Positions 25,767 through 34,707 of a stretch of DNA of 53,795 nt are shown here, in pieces. The notes below the pieces were generated by a model that had not been told where the DNA came from, made no database searches, and saw nothing but the letters and a program-made list of their open reading frames with translations. The stretch lies in assembly GCA_044425705.1 (NCBI GenBank), contig JAWXVD010000009.1, positions 1 through 53,795 on the forward strand, given 5' to 3'. The position numbers and the translations under genes were made by a program. Origin of the DNA: JAWXVD01 sp044425705 (GTDB lineage Bacteria > Bacillota > Clostridia > Lachnospirales > Lachnospiraceae). Within the stretch, counting starts at the first letter, position 1. Each line of letters begins with the position of its first letter.

Positions 25767-25795
25767 TTGACATTTTTAGTGCTTAATGATAACAT
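25767..25795 (+). promoter_or_regulatory. Sigma-A promoter ahead of tRNA-Leu
   Basis: TTGACA at 25767-25772, a 17-nt spacer and TAACAT at 25790-25795. The tRNA begins 170 nt later, an unusually long leader. Confidence 0.65.
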
Positions 25796-25811
25796 ATCTC
25801 TTGCAGTGTTA

Positions 25812-25846
25812 TGTTATTATTTACAACACAGCTGTAAATAATAACA
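25812..25846. repeat. 14-bp perfect inverted repeat in the tRNA-Leu leader
   Basis: TGTTATTATTTACA (25812-25825) and TGTAAATAATAACA (25833-25846) enclose ACACAGC. A second pair, TTTGCAAAAA/TTTTTGCAAA (25859-25868/25899-25908), follows. Both would fold in the transcript before the tRNA. Confidence 0.75.
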
Positions 25847-25971
25847 GTATGTACAGAATTTGCAAAAAGACGCAAATTCGCACATGAAATTCTCGTGATT
25901 TTTGCAAAAAAACCTTGCAAAAACACTTCGCGGAATATGTTGTGAATAGTAACAGTGTTATACATATGCAT

Positions 25972-26055
25972 GCGCGAGTGCTGGAATTGGCAGACAGGCT
26001 AGACTAAGGATCTAGTGTTGGCAACGACGTGTGGGTTCAAGTCCCATCTTGCGCA
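25972..26055 (+). tRNA. tRNA-Leu (AAG)
   Basis: 84 nt with a long variable arm. Acceptor GCGCGAG pairs with CTTGCGC, anticodon stem CTAGA/TCTAG encloses loop CTAAGGA, giving anticodon AAG, and the T arm contains GGTTCAAGTCC. The discriminator is A and CCA is not encoded. Confidence 0.93.
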
Positions 26056-26058
26056 TTA

Positions 26059-26114
26059 GATAAATAAAAAAGATGTAATCGGTAGAAATGCTGATGACAT
26101 CTTTTTTGTTTATC
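26059..26114. terminator. Bidirectional terminator after tRNA-Leu
   Basis: AAAAAAGATGT (26066-26076) pairs with ACATCTTTTTT (26097-26107), and flanking GATAAA/TTTATC extends the stem. A and T runs on both sides let it also end the convergent DUF6320 transcript. Confidence 0.85.
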
Positions 26115-26165
26115 TTTGTGTAGTATCTACTTGTTACATCTTCAAATTCTAATAAGGTGAAAAGA

Positions 26166-26873
26166 TTAAAAATGTAATCGTCTCCGCAATTCATTTCGCA
26201 ATCGGGCTTTTGAAATAACAGTAATTAAAGCAATAGCAATGATGGTACAAGCAGTCAATACAACAGCTGACCATGTTAGTTTTAGTGGATGATCTAAGTA
26301 CTTTGCAATCAGTAATTCAAGACTTACGCTGAGCAATGCAATTTCAATAAAAATATGCAAGGCTATGGAGAGTAAAGACTTTGTAATATGACGATAAACA
26401 AAGGCGAAAATCAAGGCTAGTCCAGTAATGATACCTGTAATAGGTAAGGCTAATCCTAAAAACCAAGTTTCTTTTGGCGTGACAATAGAAATCATATATA
26501 AGTAAGTAGAAACGGCTAAGCCATCTAGAAAAAGAGAAACGTAGATGGGCATTGGCGTATAAATAATGACAGGGATGGCAAAAACCCAAATAATGATACA
26601 TACACCAATAATGAGCAAGGACCATAGTCCAGTTGTAAAAACGAATGCATTTAATAAACCGCAACTGAGTGCAGTAGCACTTAATACAATGGACAAAAGG
26701 ATACCGAAGTCTTTTCGTTTTACTACTTCAAGAGAACCGTTTTCTGTTGGAAAAGGTGGAATAATAGGTTCGGTAGGTATTAATTTATTAGGGTCTACAA
26801 CTGGAGTATTACATAAAGGGCAACTAGGTAATGAAGTTTCTAATTGTACACCGCAGTGAACACAATATGACAT
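26166..26873 (-). CDS. DUF6320-type membrane protein with N-terminal zinc ribbon
   Basis: A 235-residue protein. The first 30 residues are a zinc ribbon (YCVHCGVQLETSLPSCPLCNTPV), followed by a proline-rich linker and about six membrane segments. The C-terminus is basic (KARLRNELRRRLHF). Start ATG 26873 (MSYCVHC) is used because the earlier ATG 26882 sits directly on the AGGAG. It is downstream of the condensation-fold gene by 17 nt and so in one operon with it. DUF6320 proteins are known companions of such acyltransferase-like genes; the function is unknown. Confidence 0.7.
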   Translation of the reverse strand: MSYCVHCGVQLETSLPSCPLCNTPVVDPNKLIPTEPIIPPFPTENGSLEVVKRKDFGILLSIVLSATALSCGLLNAFVFTTGLWSLLIIGVCIIIWVFAIPVIIYTPMPIYVSLFLDGLAVSTYLYMISIVTPKETWFLGLALPITGIITGLALIFAFVYRHITKSLLSIALHIFIEIALLSVSLELLIAKYLDHPLKLTWSAVVLTACTIIAIALITVISKARLRNELRRRLHF

Positions 26874-26890
26874 AAGTATCATCTCCTTTT

Positions 26891-28183
26891 TTATATACGA
26901 TTACTTTCGATGGTTACAGGAATGCCATCGGCAATTAATTTGCGGAAAAAATATCGTTCTACATCTGTTTCTATAATACTGCTAGCAAAATTGATGGTTA
27001 GAATGTCATCAAAGCTGATGATGGCACAATTGGTTCTAGCAGAGAATGGGAGTCCCATATAGATATCAAAACGTTGGATGAAGGGTTTCATATCGTCAGG
27101 CACTTTCATTGATCCCATATTGGTTAGTCCAGCAGATGAATTTTTATCTTGTACTTTTGCATAGAAGGTACGAACCACTAAATCTTTGAGAAATAAAGGG
27201 ATTACCCTAGAAATGGGATTCTTCTGTGCAGCAGCATTGGTGGTGATATCACCACAAAGAAATTTTTGGTTAATTGCATATTTCATATAATGATGCACTT
27301 GCTGTAAAATTTCATCAAAACTATACTCTCCTAATCTGGGATCGATAGAAGGGTAAATCATGGTAATAAAATTACGTAATGTTTTACTAGGGAAAAAGCG
27401 TCTTAGATTCACGGGCATAGCAATCTTCACAGGCTTTAAAGTCATGTGAAAGCTATTTTCTTGTTTTTGTAAAAGAGCATATAATAATACACCATTTAAA
27501 TATTCCGTAATTGTCACCTTATGTTTTGCAGCCACAGCCATAACTTCTTTTACAGAAAGCACGCCGTTAATCACGTTAAAGGTGTGTAAAGGTTCTTTCG
27601 TGCCGCTGATACGATAGGCTTTTTCGCTTGGTCTAGGTGGACGATATTTAGCAGTAGCATAGCGCAAATAGGCATCTTCATATTCTTCTGGAGAAGGTGT
27701 TTCATTTACGTCTAGCACCAGATATCCGTTAGAGATAGAATGACCAAGCAAACGTAGATAAACGGCTAATAAAGTATGGAACAAACACATGCCTCCGTTA
27801 CCATCACCTAGACTATGGTGAGCTTCTAAGGAAATACGTTTGTTGTAATAATAAAAACGAAGTAAGTATCGTTGATTTGTTTTAAAAGAAAGAGGCATAC
27901 AGAAATTTTTGATATCCTTTTGAAGCAAAGGTCCTGGTCTATGATTTGGTTCTAAATAACGCCAAAATAAACCTTTTCTAAGTGCTACTTTATAATAGGG
28001 GAATCGTTTTAAAGTTAGATCGATGGCTTGTTGTAATATTGTAGGATTAACATCTTCCGTTAAAGTGACAGATAGTCGGTATACGGAAGAAAAGTCTTTC
28101 CTTTGCAAAGAAGGATAAACAATAGCCGATAAATCTAGATTATACCAAGTACGAAAGTCTGACTTTTTTTCTCTTTTTTTCAT
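26891..28183 (-). CDS. Condensation-fold acyltransferase (alcohol acetyltransferase-like)
   Basis: A 430-residue protein of the chloramphenicol-acetyltransferase/NRPS-condensation fold. The catalytic motif HHxxxDG is intact as AHHSLGDGNGG (His122, His123, Asp127, Gly128). The C-terminal part has TNMGSMKVP and the FARTN-like SARTNCAIISFDD bridge. Stand-alone members are annotated as alcohol acetyltransferases or as components of lipid and polyketide assembly; here the acceptor is unknown. It leads the minus-strand pair with DUF6320 and is divergent from an esterase (28404), an arrangement that suggests ester formation and hydrolysis acting on related substrates. Confidence 0.78.
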   Translation of the reverse strand: MKKREKKSDFRTWYNLDLSAIVYPSLQRKDFSSVYRLSVTLTEDVNPTILQQAIDLTLKRFPYYKVALRKGLFWRYLEPNHRPGPLLQKDIKNFCMPLSFKTNQRYLLRFYYYNKRISLEAHHSLGDGNGGMCLFHTLLAVYLRLLGHSISNGYLVLDVNETPSPEEYEDAYLRYATAKYRPPRPSEKAYRISGTKEPLHTFNVINGVLSVKEVMAVAAKHKVTITEYLNGVLLYALLQKQENSFHMTLKPVKIAMPVNLRRFFPSKTLRNFITMIYPSIDPRLGEYSFDEILQQVHHYMKYAINQKFLCGDITTNAAAQKNPISRVIPLFLKDLVVRTFYAKVQDKNSSAGLTNMGSMKVPDDMKPFIQRFDIYMGLPFSARTNCAIISFDDILTINFASSIIETDVERYFFRKLIADGIPVTIESNRI

Positions 28184-28351
28184 AAACTTTCATAGCTATA
28201 AAGTAAGCTATCCTCCTTCCTTGTGAAATCTTGTTAGTATTTATTGTAACTAGTTAGCTATAAGCTCAACGTTACGTAGTTATTGTACCCTTTTCAGAAA
28301 AGAATAGCAACTATCATTATTGTATGATACAATGATGGATAGTAAAAATGT

Positions 28352-28377
28352 GTTACTTTTCACATGTGAACTGTAAT
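28352..28377. repeat. R3 dispersed palindrome, copy 2
   Basis: GTTACTTTTCACATGTGAACTGTAAT lies in the divergent promoter region of the condensation-fold gene and the esterase. It contains CACATGTG, a perfect 8-bp palindrome. Confidence 0.65.
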
Positions 28378-28403
28378 ATTAAAAAATCATGAGGTAATCG
28401 TGT

Positions 28404-29294
28404 ATGCCAAGAAAAGATAAGCAAAATTTAATGTACTTAATTAAAAAAGTGCATGGTGCTGTTGAAAATATAGATATTGAAAAACATAGACAGTCACAGG
28501 ATTATTTTGGTGCTTTATTAAGCAATAAAAAAGAAATTAATATTACAGAAAAAAATATAGATGGCATGTATGGTGAATGGGTTGCAGCAAATAGAGTCCA
28601 TATGAAAAAGCATGTGATTCTATATTGTCATGGAGGTGGATATGCTACAGGCAGTTGTATCTATGCAAGAACGCTAACCACGAAACTGGCAACTTCCACA
28701 TCTATGGATGTATTCAGCTTTGATTATCGTTTGGCGCCAGAACACCCTTATCCAGCGGCATTAGAAGATGCCATGAAGGCATGGAATTATTTGATGATGA
28801 TAGGATATGGTGCAAGAGATGTGATTATTGCAGGAGATTCAGCAGGTGGTAATTTAGCTTTGGCACTTACATTGAAATTGAAAAGTGAAGAACGATTATT
28901 GCCTAGAGGTCTTGTGTTATTGTCTCCTTGGACAGATTTATTATTGGGCGGAAAATCTCACCATAAAAAGGCGGAGATTGACCCAGTATTAACAAAGGCG
29001 TATTTAGATGAGATGATTTCCTATTATGCTGAGAAGGAGGATTTGAGCAATCCCTTCATATCACCTTTATATGGAGATTTTACAGGTTTTCCTCCAACTT
29101 ATATTCAAGTAGGAGAAAATGAAATTTTATTAAGTGATGCTACCTTATTGCAGAAGCGTTTGATTAAAGCTAATGTTTCTGTAAAATTAGACGTTTTTCC
29201 AGGAATGTGGCATGTATTTCAGATGTCACCATTAAAAATGGCCTATGAAGCCATGGATAAAAATGCGGAGTTCATTTTTGAAATCTGTAGGTAG
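28404..29294 (+). CDS. Alpha/beta hydrolase, HSL-type esterase
   Basis: A 296-residue cytosolic esterase of the hormone-sensitive-lipase family. The oxyanion motif HGGGY is at residues 76-80, the nucleophile is Ser146 in GDSAGG, and the C-terminal FPGMWHVFQM supplies the His. An Asp in the DPVLTKAY or later PTYIQVGENE region completes the triad. GAGGTAATCGTGT precedes ATG 28404. It is divergent from the acyltransferase-like gene and probably shares its regulatory region. Natural substrate unknown; small acyl esters are usual. Confidence 0.9.
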   Translation: MPRKDKQNLMYLIKKVHGAVENIDIEKHRQSQDYFGALLSNKKEINITEKNIDGMYGEWVAANRVHMKKHVILYCHGGGYATGSCIYARTLTTKLATSTSMDVFSFDYRLAPEHPYPAALEDAMKAWNYLMMIGYGARDVIIAGDSAGGNLALALTLKLKSEERLLPRGLVLLSPWTDLLLGGKSHHKKAEIDPVLTKAYLDEMISYYAEKEDLSNPFISPLYGDFTGFPPTYIQVGENEILLSDATLLQKRLIKANVSVKLDVFPGMWHVFQMSPLKMAYEAMDKNAEFIFEICR

Positions 29295-29296
29295 TA

Positions 29297-29400
29297 GGTT
29301 GAAAAATAAAATTTTTCAACCGGCAATTTGTCTCTTCGAGCCAAAGTTGCCAGACTTTGGCCAAGTGATGGATATTAGTGTGAACAATAAGATTTTCCAA
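29297..29400 (+). repeat. R1 modular leader repeat, full copy B
   Basis: A perfect stem GGTTGAAAAAT/ATTTTTCAACC (29297-29307/29311-29321) begins 2 nt after the esterase stop codon. Then GGCAATTTGTCTC...GAGCCAAAGTTGCC, AGACTTTGGCCAAGTGATGG and a decayed second GTGTGAACAATAAG arm follow. The arm sequence differs from copy A by paired changes. Confidence 0.75.
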
Positions 29401-29415
29401 AGGAGAGGGGATTTT

Positions 29416-29763
29416 ATGAAGTATGTAATGCAATTGATGATTATTTTTGGTGTTAGTATGGTTGGTGAATTTTTGAATAAAATCCTTCCTTTGCCTGTAC
29501 CAGCCAGTGTCTACGGATTAGTAATTATGTTTCTATTACTAGTTACAAAAATTGTAAAAGTAGAGCAAGTAGAAGATGTATCTAAATATCTGATGGCGAT
29601 TATGCCATTGTTTTTTATAGAACCATCAGTTGGATTGATGAATTCCTTTGAAGCCATAAAGGGCAATGTGATAGCCTTATGTTTGGCTAGCTTTCTTTCT
29701 TTTGTAGCGGTAATGGTGGTAACGGGGCTTAGTGCACAATTTATTATTAGAAAGAAAAAATGA
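29416..29763 (+). CDS. lrgA: LrgA/CidA family membrane protein
   Basis: A 115-residue protein with four membrane segments, of the holin-like CidA/LrgA family implicated in murein hydrolase control and, in some Firmicutes, pyruvate uptake. The family mark LPLPVPASVYGLVIMFLLL and IMPLFFIEPSVGLM are present. ATG 29416 follows AGGAGAGGGG; a longer frame from 29245 overlaps the esterase and repeat R1 and is not used. It is followed by lrgB with 40 nt between, carrying a partial R1. Confidence 0.88.
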   Translation: MKYVMQLMIIFGVSMVGEFLNKILPLPVPASVYGLVIMFLLLVTKIVKVEQVEDVSKYLMAIMPLFFIEPSVGLMNSFEAIKGNVIALCLASFLSFVAVMVVTGLSAQFIIRKKK

Positions 29764-29768
29764 GATAA

Positions 29769-29803
29769 GGTTGCCAGACGACGAGAAAGTGATGGGTATT
29801 GAA
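29769..29803 (+). repeat. R1 leader repeat, partial copy between lrgA and lrgB
   Basis: AGGTTGCCAGACGACGAGAAAGTGATGGG is followed by TATTGAA and the lrgB ATG. It supplies lrgB's ribosome binding site. Confidence 0.65.
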
Positions 29804-30502
29804 ATGAATCTGAATGAATTAGTTACAGAATCCCTATATTTTGGAATGACATTAAGTTTAATTGCTTACTGGATTGGTTTACAGTTACAAAAAAAATTAA
29901 AACATCCATTGGTGAATCCCTTATTAATTTCTATTATATTAATTATTTTATTTTTGTTGGGGACCGGTGTGGAATATGAAGTTTATCAATATGGAGCGGA
30001 CAAGTTGACGTATTTTTTAACACCCGTCACAGTATGTTTAGCAGTACCATTATATAAACAGATGCAGGTGTTAAAAGATAATTTAGTAGCAGTATTAATT
30101 AGTATCGGTCTTGGATGTATTGCTCATGCAGCTGTTATTATTGGTTTTCTATCCCTTTTTTCAACAGAAAGAACGTTAGTAGCCTCCTTATTGCCTAAAA
30201 GTATCACAACAGCCATTGCTTTAGGTGTCAGTGGAGAGATAGGTGGAATTCAAGGTGTTACAGTAATTGGTGTATGTATTGCAGGTTTGTCAGGTGCTAT
30301 TGTAGGTCCTCTTGTGATGAACGTATTTAAAATCACAGAACCTGTGGCGCAAGGATTGGCAATGGGCAGTGCTGCTCATGCGATCGGCACATCGAAGGCT
30401 ATTGAAATCGGAGAAGTACAGGCCGCTATGAGTTCTTTAGCGATTGTAGTGACTGGGTTAATAACCGTTATTATTGTACCGATTATTGCAAATTATATTT
30501 AA
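29804..30502 (+). CDS. lrgB: LrgB family membrane protein
   Basis: A 232-residue polytopic protein partner of LrgA. It has the LrgB signatures LLPKSITTAIALGVSGEIGG and GLAMGSAAHAIGTSKA. ATG 29804 (MNLNELVTES) is favoured; ATG 29792 in the repeat tail is an in-frame alternative adding MGIE. Together with lrgA it forms a two-gene operon. No LytTR regulator gene is next to it. Confidence 0.9.
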   Translation: MNLNELVTESLYFGMTLSLIAYWIGLQLQKKLKHPLVNPLLISIILIILFLLGTGVEYEVYQYGADKLTYFLTPVTVCLAVPLYKQMQVLKDNLVAVLISIGLGCIAHAAVIIGFLSLFSTERTLVASLLPKSITTAIALGVSGEIGGIQGVTVIGVCIAGLSGAIVGPLVMNVFKITEPVAQGLAMGSAAHAIGTSKAIEIGEVQAAMSSLAIVVTGLITVIIVPIIANYI

Positions 30503-30626
30503 ATTAAAAAAATAAAAAGGAAATTACTTGCTTTCACAGAATCTATAAAAATAAGGTGTAGTTTATTCACATATAGCTAGAGTTGAAGAAAACGGTAGCT
30601 GTATTTTCGTTCTTAGGAGGAGTGAT

Positions 30627-31631
30627 ATGACCATTCGAGAAAGCCTAGAGCAGTGGGAACAGGAATATTTGAGTCCTTTTGCTACGTTGAGTATGAATTC
30701 AAAAGGAAGAGTGAGAGCAGAAGAATCTTGTGATATACGTCCTGTGTTTCAAAGAGATAGGGATCGTATTTTACATAGTAAATCTTTTCGGCGATTAAAG
30801 GATAAAACGCAGGTTTTTCTAACACCAGATGGAGATCATTATAGAACAAGGTTAACCCATACACTAGAAGTTTCACAGAATGCAAGAACCATTGCAAAGG
30901 CCTTGCAATTAAACGAAGATTTAGTGGAAGCCATTGCATTAGGGCATGATTTGGGACATACACCATTTGGACATGCAGGTGAAAGAGCCTTAGATCGGGT
31001 TTGTCCATTTGGGTTTGAACATAGTGAACAAAGTGTCAGAACAGTAGACGTATTAGAAAAAAATGGACAAGGATTAAATTTGACAATAGAGGTGCGAGAT
31101 GGAATTAGAAATCATCAAACATCTGGAAAACCTATTACGTTAGAAGGGAAGATTGTTAGATTTTCTGATAAGATAGCTTACATGCATCATGATATGGATG
31201 ATGCTATTCGTGGAGGTGTTTTAACAGAAGCAGATGTACCTAAAGAAATCCGAGATGTTATTGGTATTACTACGGGAGAGCGCTTAGATCGATTTATTCA
31301 TGATATTGTGACCACAAGTGTTGGGAAAGATGATATTTTGATGTCAGAGCCAGTGGATCAAGCCATGAAACAATTGAGAGCCTTTATGTTCGAGCGAGTG
31401 TATAATAATGTAGGTGCCAAAAAAGAAGAAAAAAAAGCAGAAGTATTAATGGAAACATTATATAGTTATTATTTACGCCATTTAGAGTCTTTGCCTGAGG
31501 AATTAAGAAGACTGTTGAATAAAGGAGAAGCACCAGAACGAGTTGTGTGTGATTATTTGGGAACTATGACAGACCGTTTTGCGATTGCAAAATATGAGGA
31601 ATTATATATTCCCAAATCGTGGCATGTGTGA
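30627..31631 (+). CDS. dgt: Deoxyguanosinetriphosphate triphosphohydrolase-like protein
   Basis: A 334-residue HD-domain enzyme that removes triphosphate from dNTPs. HD motifs are complete: RLTHTLEVSQNARTIAKAL, IALGHDLGHTPFGHAGE, and the distant ISDK-like FSDKIAYMHHDMDDA. The length fits the type-2 (short) subfamily. AGGAGG lies at the right distance before ATG 30627. It precedes dnaG by 72 nt, the dgt-dnaG-rpoD arrangement common in clostridia. Confidence 0.93.
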   Translation: MTIRESLEQWEQEYLSPFATLSMNSKGRVRAEESCDIRPVFQRDRDRILHSKSFRRLKDKTQVFLTPDGDHYRTRLTHTLEVSQNARTIAKALQLNEDLVEAIALGHDLGHTPFGHAGERALDRVCPFGFEHSEQSVRTVDVLEKNGQGLNLTIEVRDGIRNHQTSGKPITLEGKIVRFSDKIAYMHHDMDDAIRGGVLTEADVPKEIRDVIGITTGERLDRFIHDIVTTSVGKDDILMSEPVDQAMKQLRAFMFERVYNNVGAKKEEKKAEVLMETLYSYYLRHLESLPEELRRLLNKGEAPERVVCDYLGTMTDRFAIAKYEELYIPKSWHV

Positions 31632-31703
31632 TAAAATTTGTGGAAAAGCGACATAAATTTGTGTCCATAAGATAATAGAAATACGCTTTAGAATCGAGGA
31701 ATT

Positions 31704-33476
31704 ATGTACTATCCAGAAGAGTTGGTAGAAGAAATCAGAATAAGAAATGATATAGTAGAAGTGATTTCTGGATATGTACGATTACAGAAAAAGGGAACCA
31801 ATCACTTTGGATTGTGTCCATTTCATAATGAAAAATCACCTTCTTTTTCCGTTTCAGGGCAAAAGCAAATGTACTATTGTTTTGGATGTGGAGCAGGAGG
31901 AAACGTATTTACGTTTATTATGAATTATGAGAACTACACTTTTGCGGAAGCAGTCAAGTTCTTAGCAGATAGAGTGTCTATTGCTTTACCAGAAATAGAA
32001 TACTCAGAAGAAATGAAGCAAGCAGAAAGCACTAGAACCAAGTTGCTTGAAATCAATAAAGAAGCAGCTAAATACTTCTATTATGCATTGCGTGGAAAGA
32101 CGGGAGAAATTGCTCACAAATATTTGGTAGATCGAGAGTTGTCAGAAAGCACGATGAAGCAATTTGGATTAGGCTATGCCAATAAGTATAGAGATGACCT
32201 CTCTAATTATCTGAAACAAAAGGGTTATAGCGATCAATTAATTGTACAAGCAGGTTTGGGAAGTGTGGATGAAAGAACAGGATTACATGATAAGTTTTGG
32301 AATCGGGCTATGTTTCCAATTCAGGATGTGAATCATCGAGTGATCGGATTTGGTGGTCGTGTTATGGGTGATGGTATGCCTAAATACTTGAATTCGCCAG
32401 AAACTATGATTTTTGATAAAAGTAGAAATTTATATGGATTGAATTTTGCTAGAACTTCTAGGAAAAATGCAATCATTCTATGTGAAGGTTATATGGATGT
32501 CATTGCGTTACATCAGGCAGGATTCACACAGGCAGTAGCATCTCTTGGAACAGCATTTACAGCAGGACAAGCCAATTTGCTTCGGCGATATTGTGATAGT
32601 GTTTTGTTATCATATGACAATGATGGAGCCGGAAAAGGAGCGGCAATTCGCGCCATTGGTGTTTTAAAAGAGGCAGGGCTTACAGGGAAAGTAATCAATT
32701 TAGAGCCTTATAAGGATCCAGATGAATTTATCAAAAATCTTGGAACCGAAAGTTTTGAAAAAAGAATTGAAGAAGCTGAAAATAGTTTCTTTTTTGAAAT
32801 ACGTATGTTACAGAGAGACTATGAATTGAACGATCCTGAGAGTAAAACAAAGTTTTATAGAGAAATTGCAAAAAAACTTTGTGATTTTTCGGAACAGGTA
32901 GAAAGAGATAATTATATAGAAGCCATTGCTGAAAAATATAAAATTGGCTTTGAAAATTTAAGGAAATTGGTTTCTTCTTATGCAACCCAGACAGGATTGG
33001 CAAAACCTATTGAAAGACCAAAATCAGGAATACAGAAAAAGAACACACCAGAAGAAGCAATGAAAAAAGCACAACGATTGTTAATCACTTGGTTAACAGA
33101 AGAACCAGAGTTATATAAAAAGATAGATCACTACATTTCACCAGAAGATTTTACAGAAGAACTTTATGCAAAAGTAGCGAAAAAGTTATTTGATGGATTT
33201 TCTAATAACACCTATTCACCAGCAGGTATCATTAGTCTGTTTACAGATGAAGAGGAGCAACGAGAAGTAGCTGCATTATTTAACACAAAATTGGTAAGGT
33301 TAGAAACAAAACAAGAAAGAGAAAAAGCCTTTCATGATATTTTAATTACCGTAAAAAATAACAGTTACCAATTTCATAGCAGTAGATTGGGTGCAGATGT
33401 AAATGCATTGAATCAAGTGATTGCAGGGAAAAAGGCATTAGAAGAATTGCGTAAAACGCATATTTCTTTAGATTAA
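31704..33476 (+). CDS. dnaG: DNA primase DnaG
   Basis: A 590-residue primase that makes RNA primers at the replication fork. The N-terminal CHC2 zinc domain reads CPFHNEKSPSF...YYCFGCGAGG. The TOPRIM core has ILCEGYMDVIALHQAGF and SYDNDGAGKGAA. The C-terminal part would contact DnaB helicase. Start ATG 31704 follows GAGGAATT. It is directly followed by rpoD. Confidence 0.97.
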   Translation: MYYPEELVEEIRIRNDIVEVISGYVRLQKKGTNHFGLCPFHNEKSPSFSVSGQKQMYYCFGCGAGGNVFTFIMNYENYTFAEAVKFLADRVSIALPEIEYSEEMKQAESTRTKLLEINKEAAKYFYYALRGKTGEIAHKYLVDRELSESTMKQFGLGYANKYRDDLSNYLKQKGYSDQLIVQAGLGSVDERTGLHDKFWNRAMFPIQDVNHRVIGFGGRVMGDGMPKYLNSPETMIFDKSRNLYGLNFARTSRKNAIILCEGYMDVIALHQAGFTQAVASLGTAFTAGQANLLRRYCDSVLLSYDNDGAGKGAAIRAIGVLKEAGLTGKVINLEPYKDPDEFIKNLGTESFEKRIEEAENSFFFEIRMLQRDYELNDPESKTKFYREIAKKLCDFSEQVERDNYIEAIAEKYKIGFENLRKLVSSYATQTGLAKPIERPKSGIQKKNTPEEAMKKAQRLLITWLTEEPELYKKIDHYISPEDFTEELYAKVAKKLFDGFSNNTYSPAGIISLFTDEEEQREVAALFNTKLVRLETKQEREKAFHDILITVKNNSYQFHSSRLGADVNALNQVIAGKKALEELRKTHISLD

Positions 33477-33517
33477 GGAAATGATAGTATCATATATATG
33501 GAAGGATGGAACACAGA

Positions 33518-34633
33518 ATGGATGAAAACACACAAGCAAAGTATGAGGAAAAGGTAAAAGAACTTCTAGCTATTGCAAAAAAGAAGAAGAATGTATTAGA
33601 ATACCAAGAAATTGTAGACTTTTTCACGGATTTGCCACTTGAAGAAGAACAGTTTAATAAACTAGTGGCAACATTAGAAGTATTAGGTATTGATATATTA
33701 AAAATTACTGAAGAAGATGTATTGATTGAAGAAGATGAGATTATCTTAACGGAAGAAGACGAAGTAGATGTGGAAACAATCGACTTATCTGTTCCAGATG
33801 GAATTAGTATAGAAGACCCAGTTCGTATGTATTTAAAAGAAATTGGAAAGGTTCCACTTCTTAGTGCAGAGGAAGAAATTGATTTGGCACAGAGAATGGA
33901 AGAAGGAGATGAAGAAGCTAAAAAACGTTTAGCGGAAGCTAATCTTCGTCTTGTAGTTAGTATCGCAAAAAGATATGTTGGACGTGGCATGTTGTTCCTT
34001 GATTTAATTCAAGAAGGAAATCTAGGGCTTATTAAGGCTGTAGAGAAGTTTGATTATAGAAAAGGATATAAATTCTCCACATATGCTACATGGTGGATTC
34101 GTCAAGCCATTACGCGAGCTATCGCAGATCAAGCTAGAACTATTAGAATTCCAGTCCATATGGTAGAAACTATCAATAAATTGATTCGCGTAAGCAGACA
34201 ATTATTACAAGAATTAGGGAGAGAACCAAGTCCAGAAGAAATTGCAGAAGAAATGAATATGGATGAAGCTAGAGTACGTGAAATTCTAAAAATCTCTCAA
34301 GAGCCAGTTTCTTTAGAAACACCAATCGGTGAAGAAGAAGATAGTCATTTGGGTGACTTTATTCAAGATGATAATGTACCAGTGCCAGCAGAAGCGGCTG
34401 CATTTACATTATTGAAAGAGCAGTTAGTAGAGGTTCTTAGTACTTTAACTGAAAGAGAACAAAAAGTATTACGTTTACGATTTGGTTTAGATGATAGCAG
34501 ATCTAGAACATTAGAAGAAGTTGGGAAAGAATTCAATGTTACAAGAGAGAGAATTCGACAAATTGAAGCAAAAGCATTACGAAAACTCCGCCATCCTAGC
34601 AGAAGTCGTAAGTTGAAAGATTATTTAGATTAA
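33518..34633 (+). CDS. rpoD: Primary sigma factor RpoD (SigA)
   Basis: A 371-residue housekeeping sigma factor. Region 1.1 covers about residues 1-75. Region 1.2 is EDPVRMYLKEIGKVPLLS, region 2 is LRLVVSIAKRYVGRGM, DLIQEGN and YATWWIRQAITRAI. Regions 3 and 4 end in TLEEVGKEFNVTRERIRQIE. ATG 33518 is 11 nt after GGAAGGA; ATG 33506 overlaps that sequence and is not used. It is the model against which the degenerate sigma-like protein at 15653 can be compared. Confidence 0.97.
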   Translation: MDENTQAKYEEKVKELLAIAKKKKNVLEYQEIVDFFTDLPLEEEQFNKLVATLEVLGIDILKITEEDVLIEEDEIILTEEDEVDVETIDLSVPDGISIEDPVRMYLKEIGKVPLLSAEEEIDLAQRMEEGDEEAKKRLAEANLRLVVSIAKRYVGRGMLFLDLIQEGNLGLIKAVEKFDYRKGYKFSTYATWWIRQAITRAIADQARTIRIPVHMVETINKLIRVSRQLLQELGREPSPEEIAEEMNMDEARVREILKISQEPVSLETPIGEEEDSHLGDFIQDDNVPVPAEAAAFTLLKEQLVEVLSTLTEREQKVLRLRFGLDDSRSRTLEEVGKEFNVTRERIRQIEAKALRKLRHPSRSRKLKDYLD

Positions 34634-34707
34634 AGAATTGTGTTAATATAAAATTTTTAAGAAGCATTAGTACTTATAAATTTTGATTGAGCACACATAG
34701 GGGATGT

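Noticed and set aside
26012..26194. Minus-strand frame over the tRNA-Leu 3' end
   Set aside because: It runs through the tRNA and the terminator and has no ribosome binding site.
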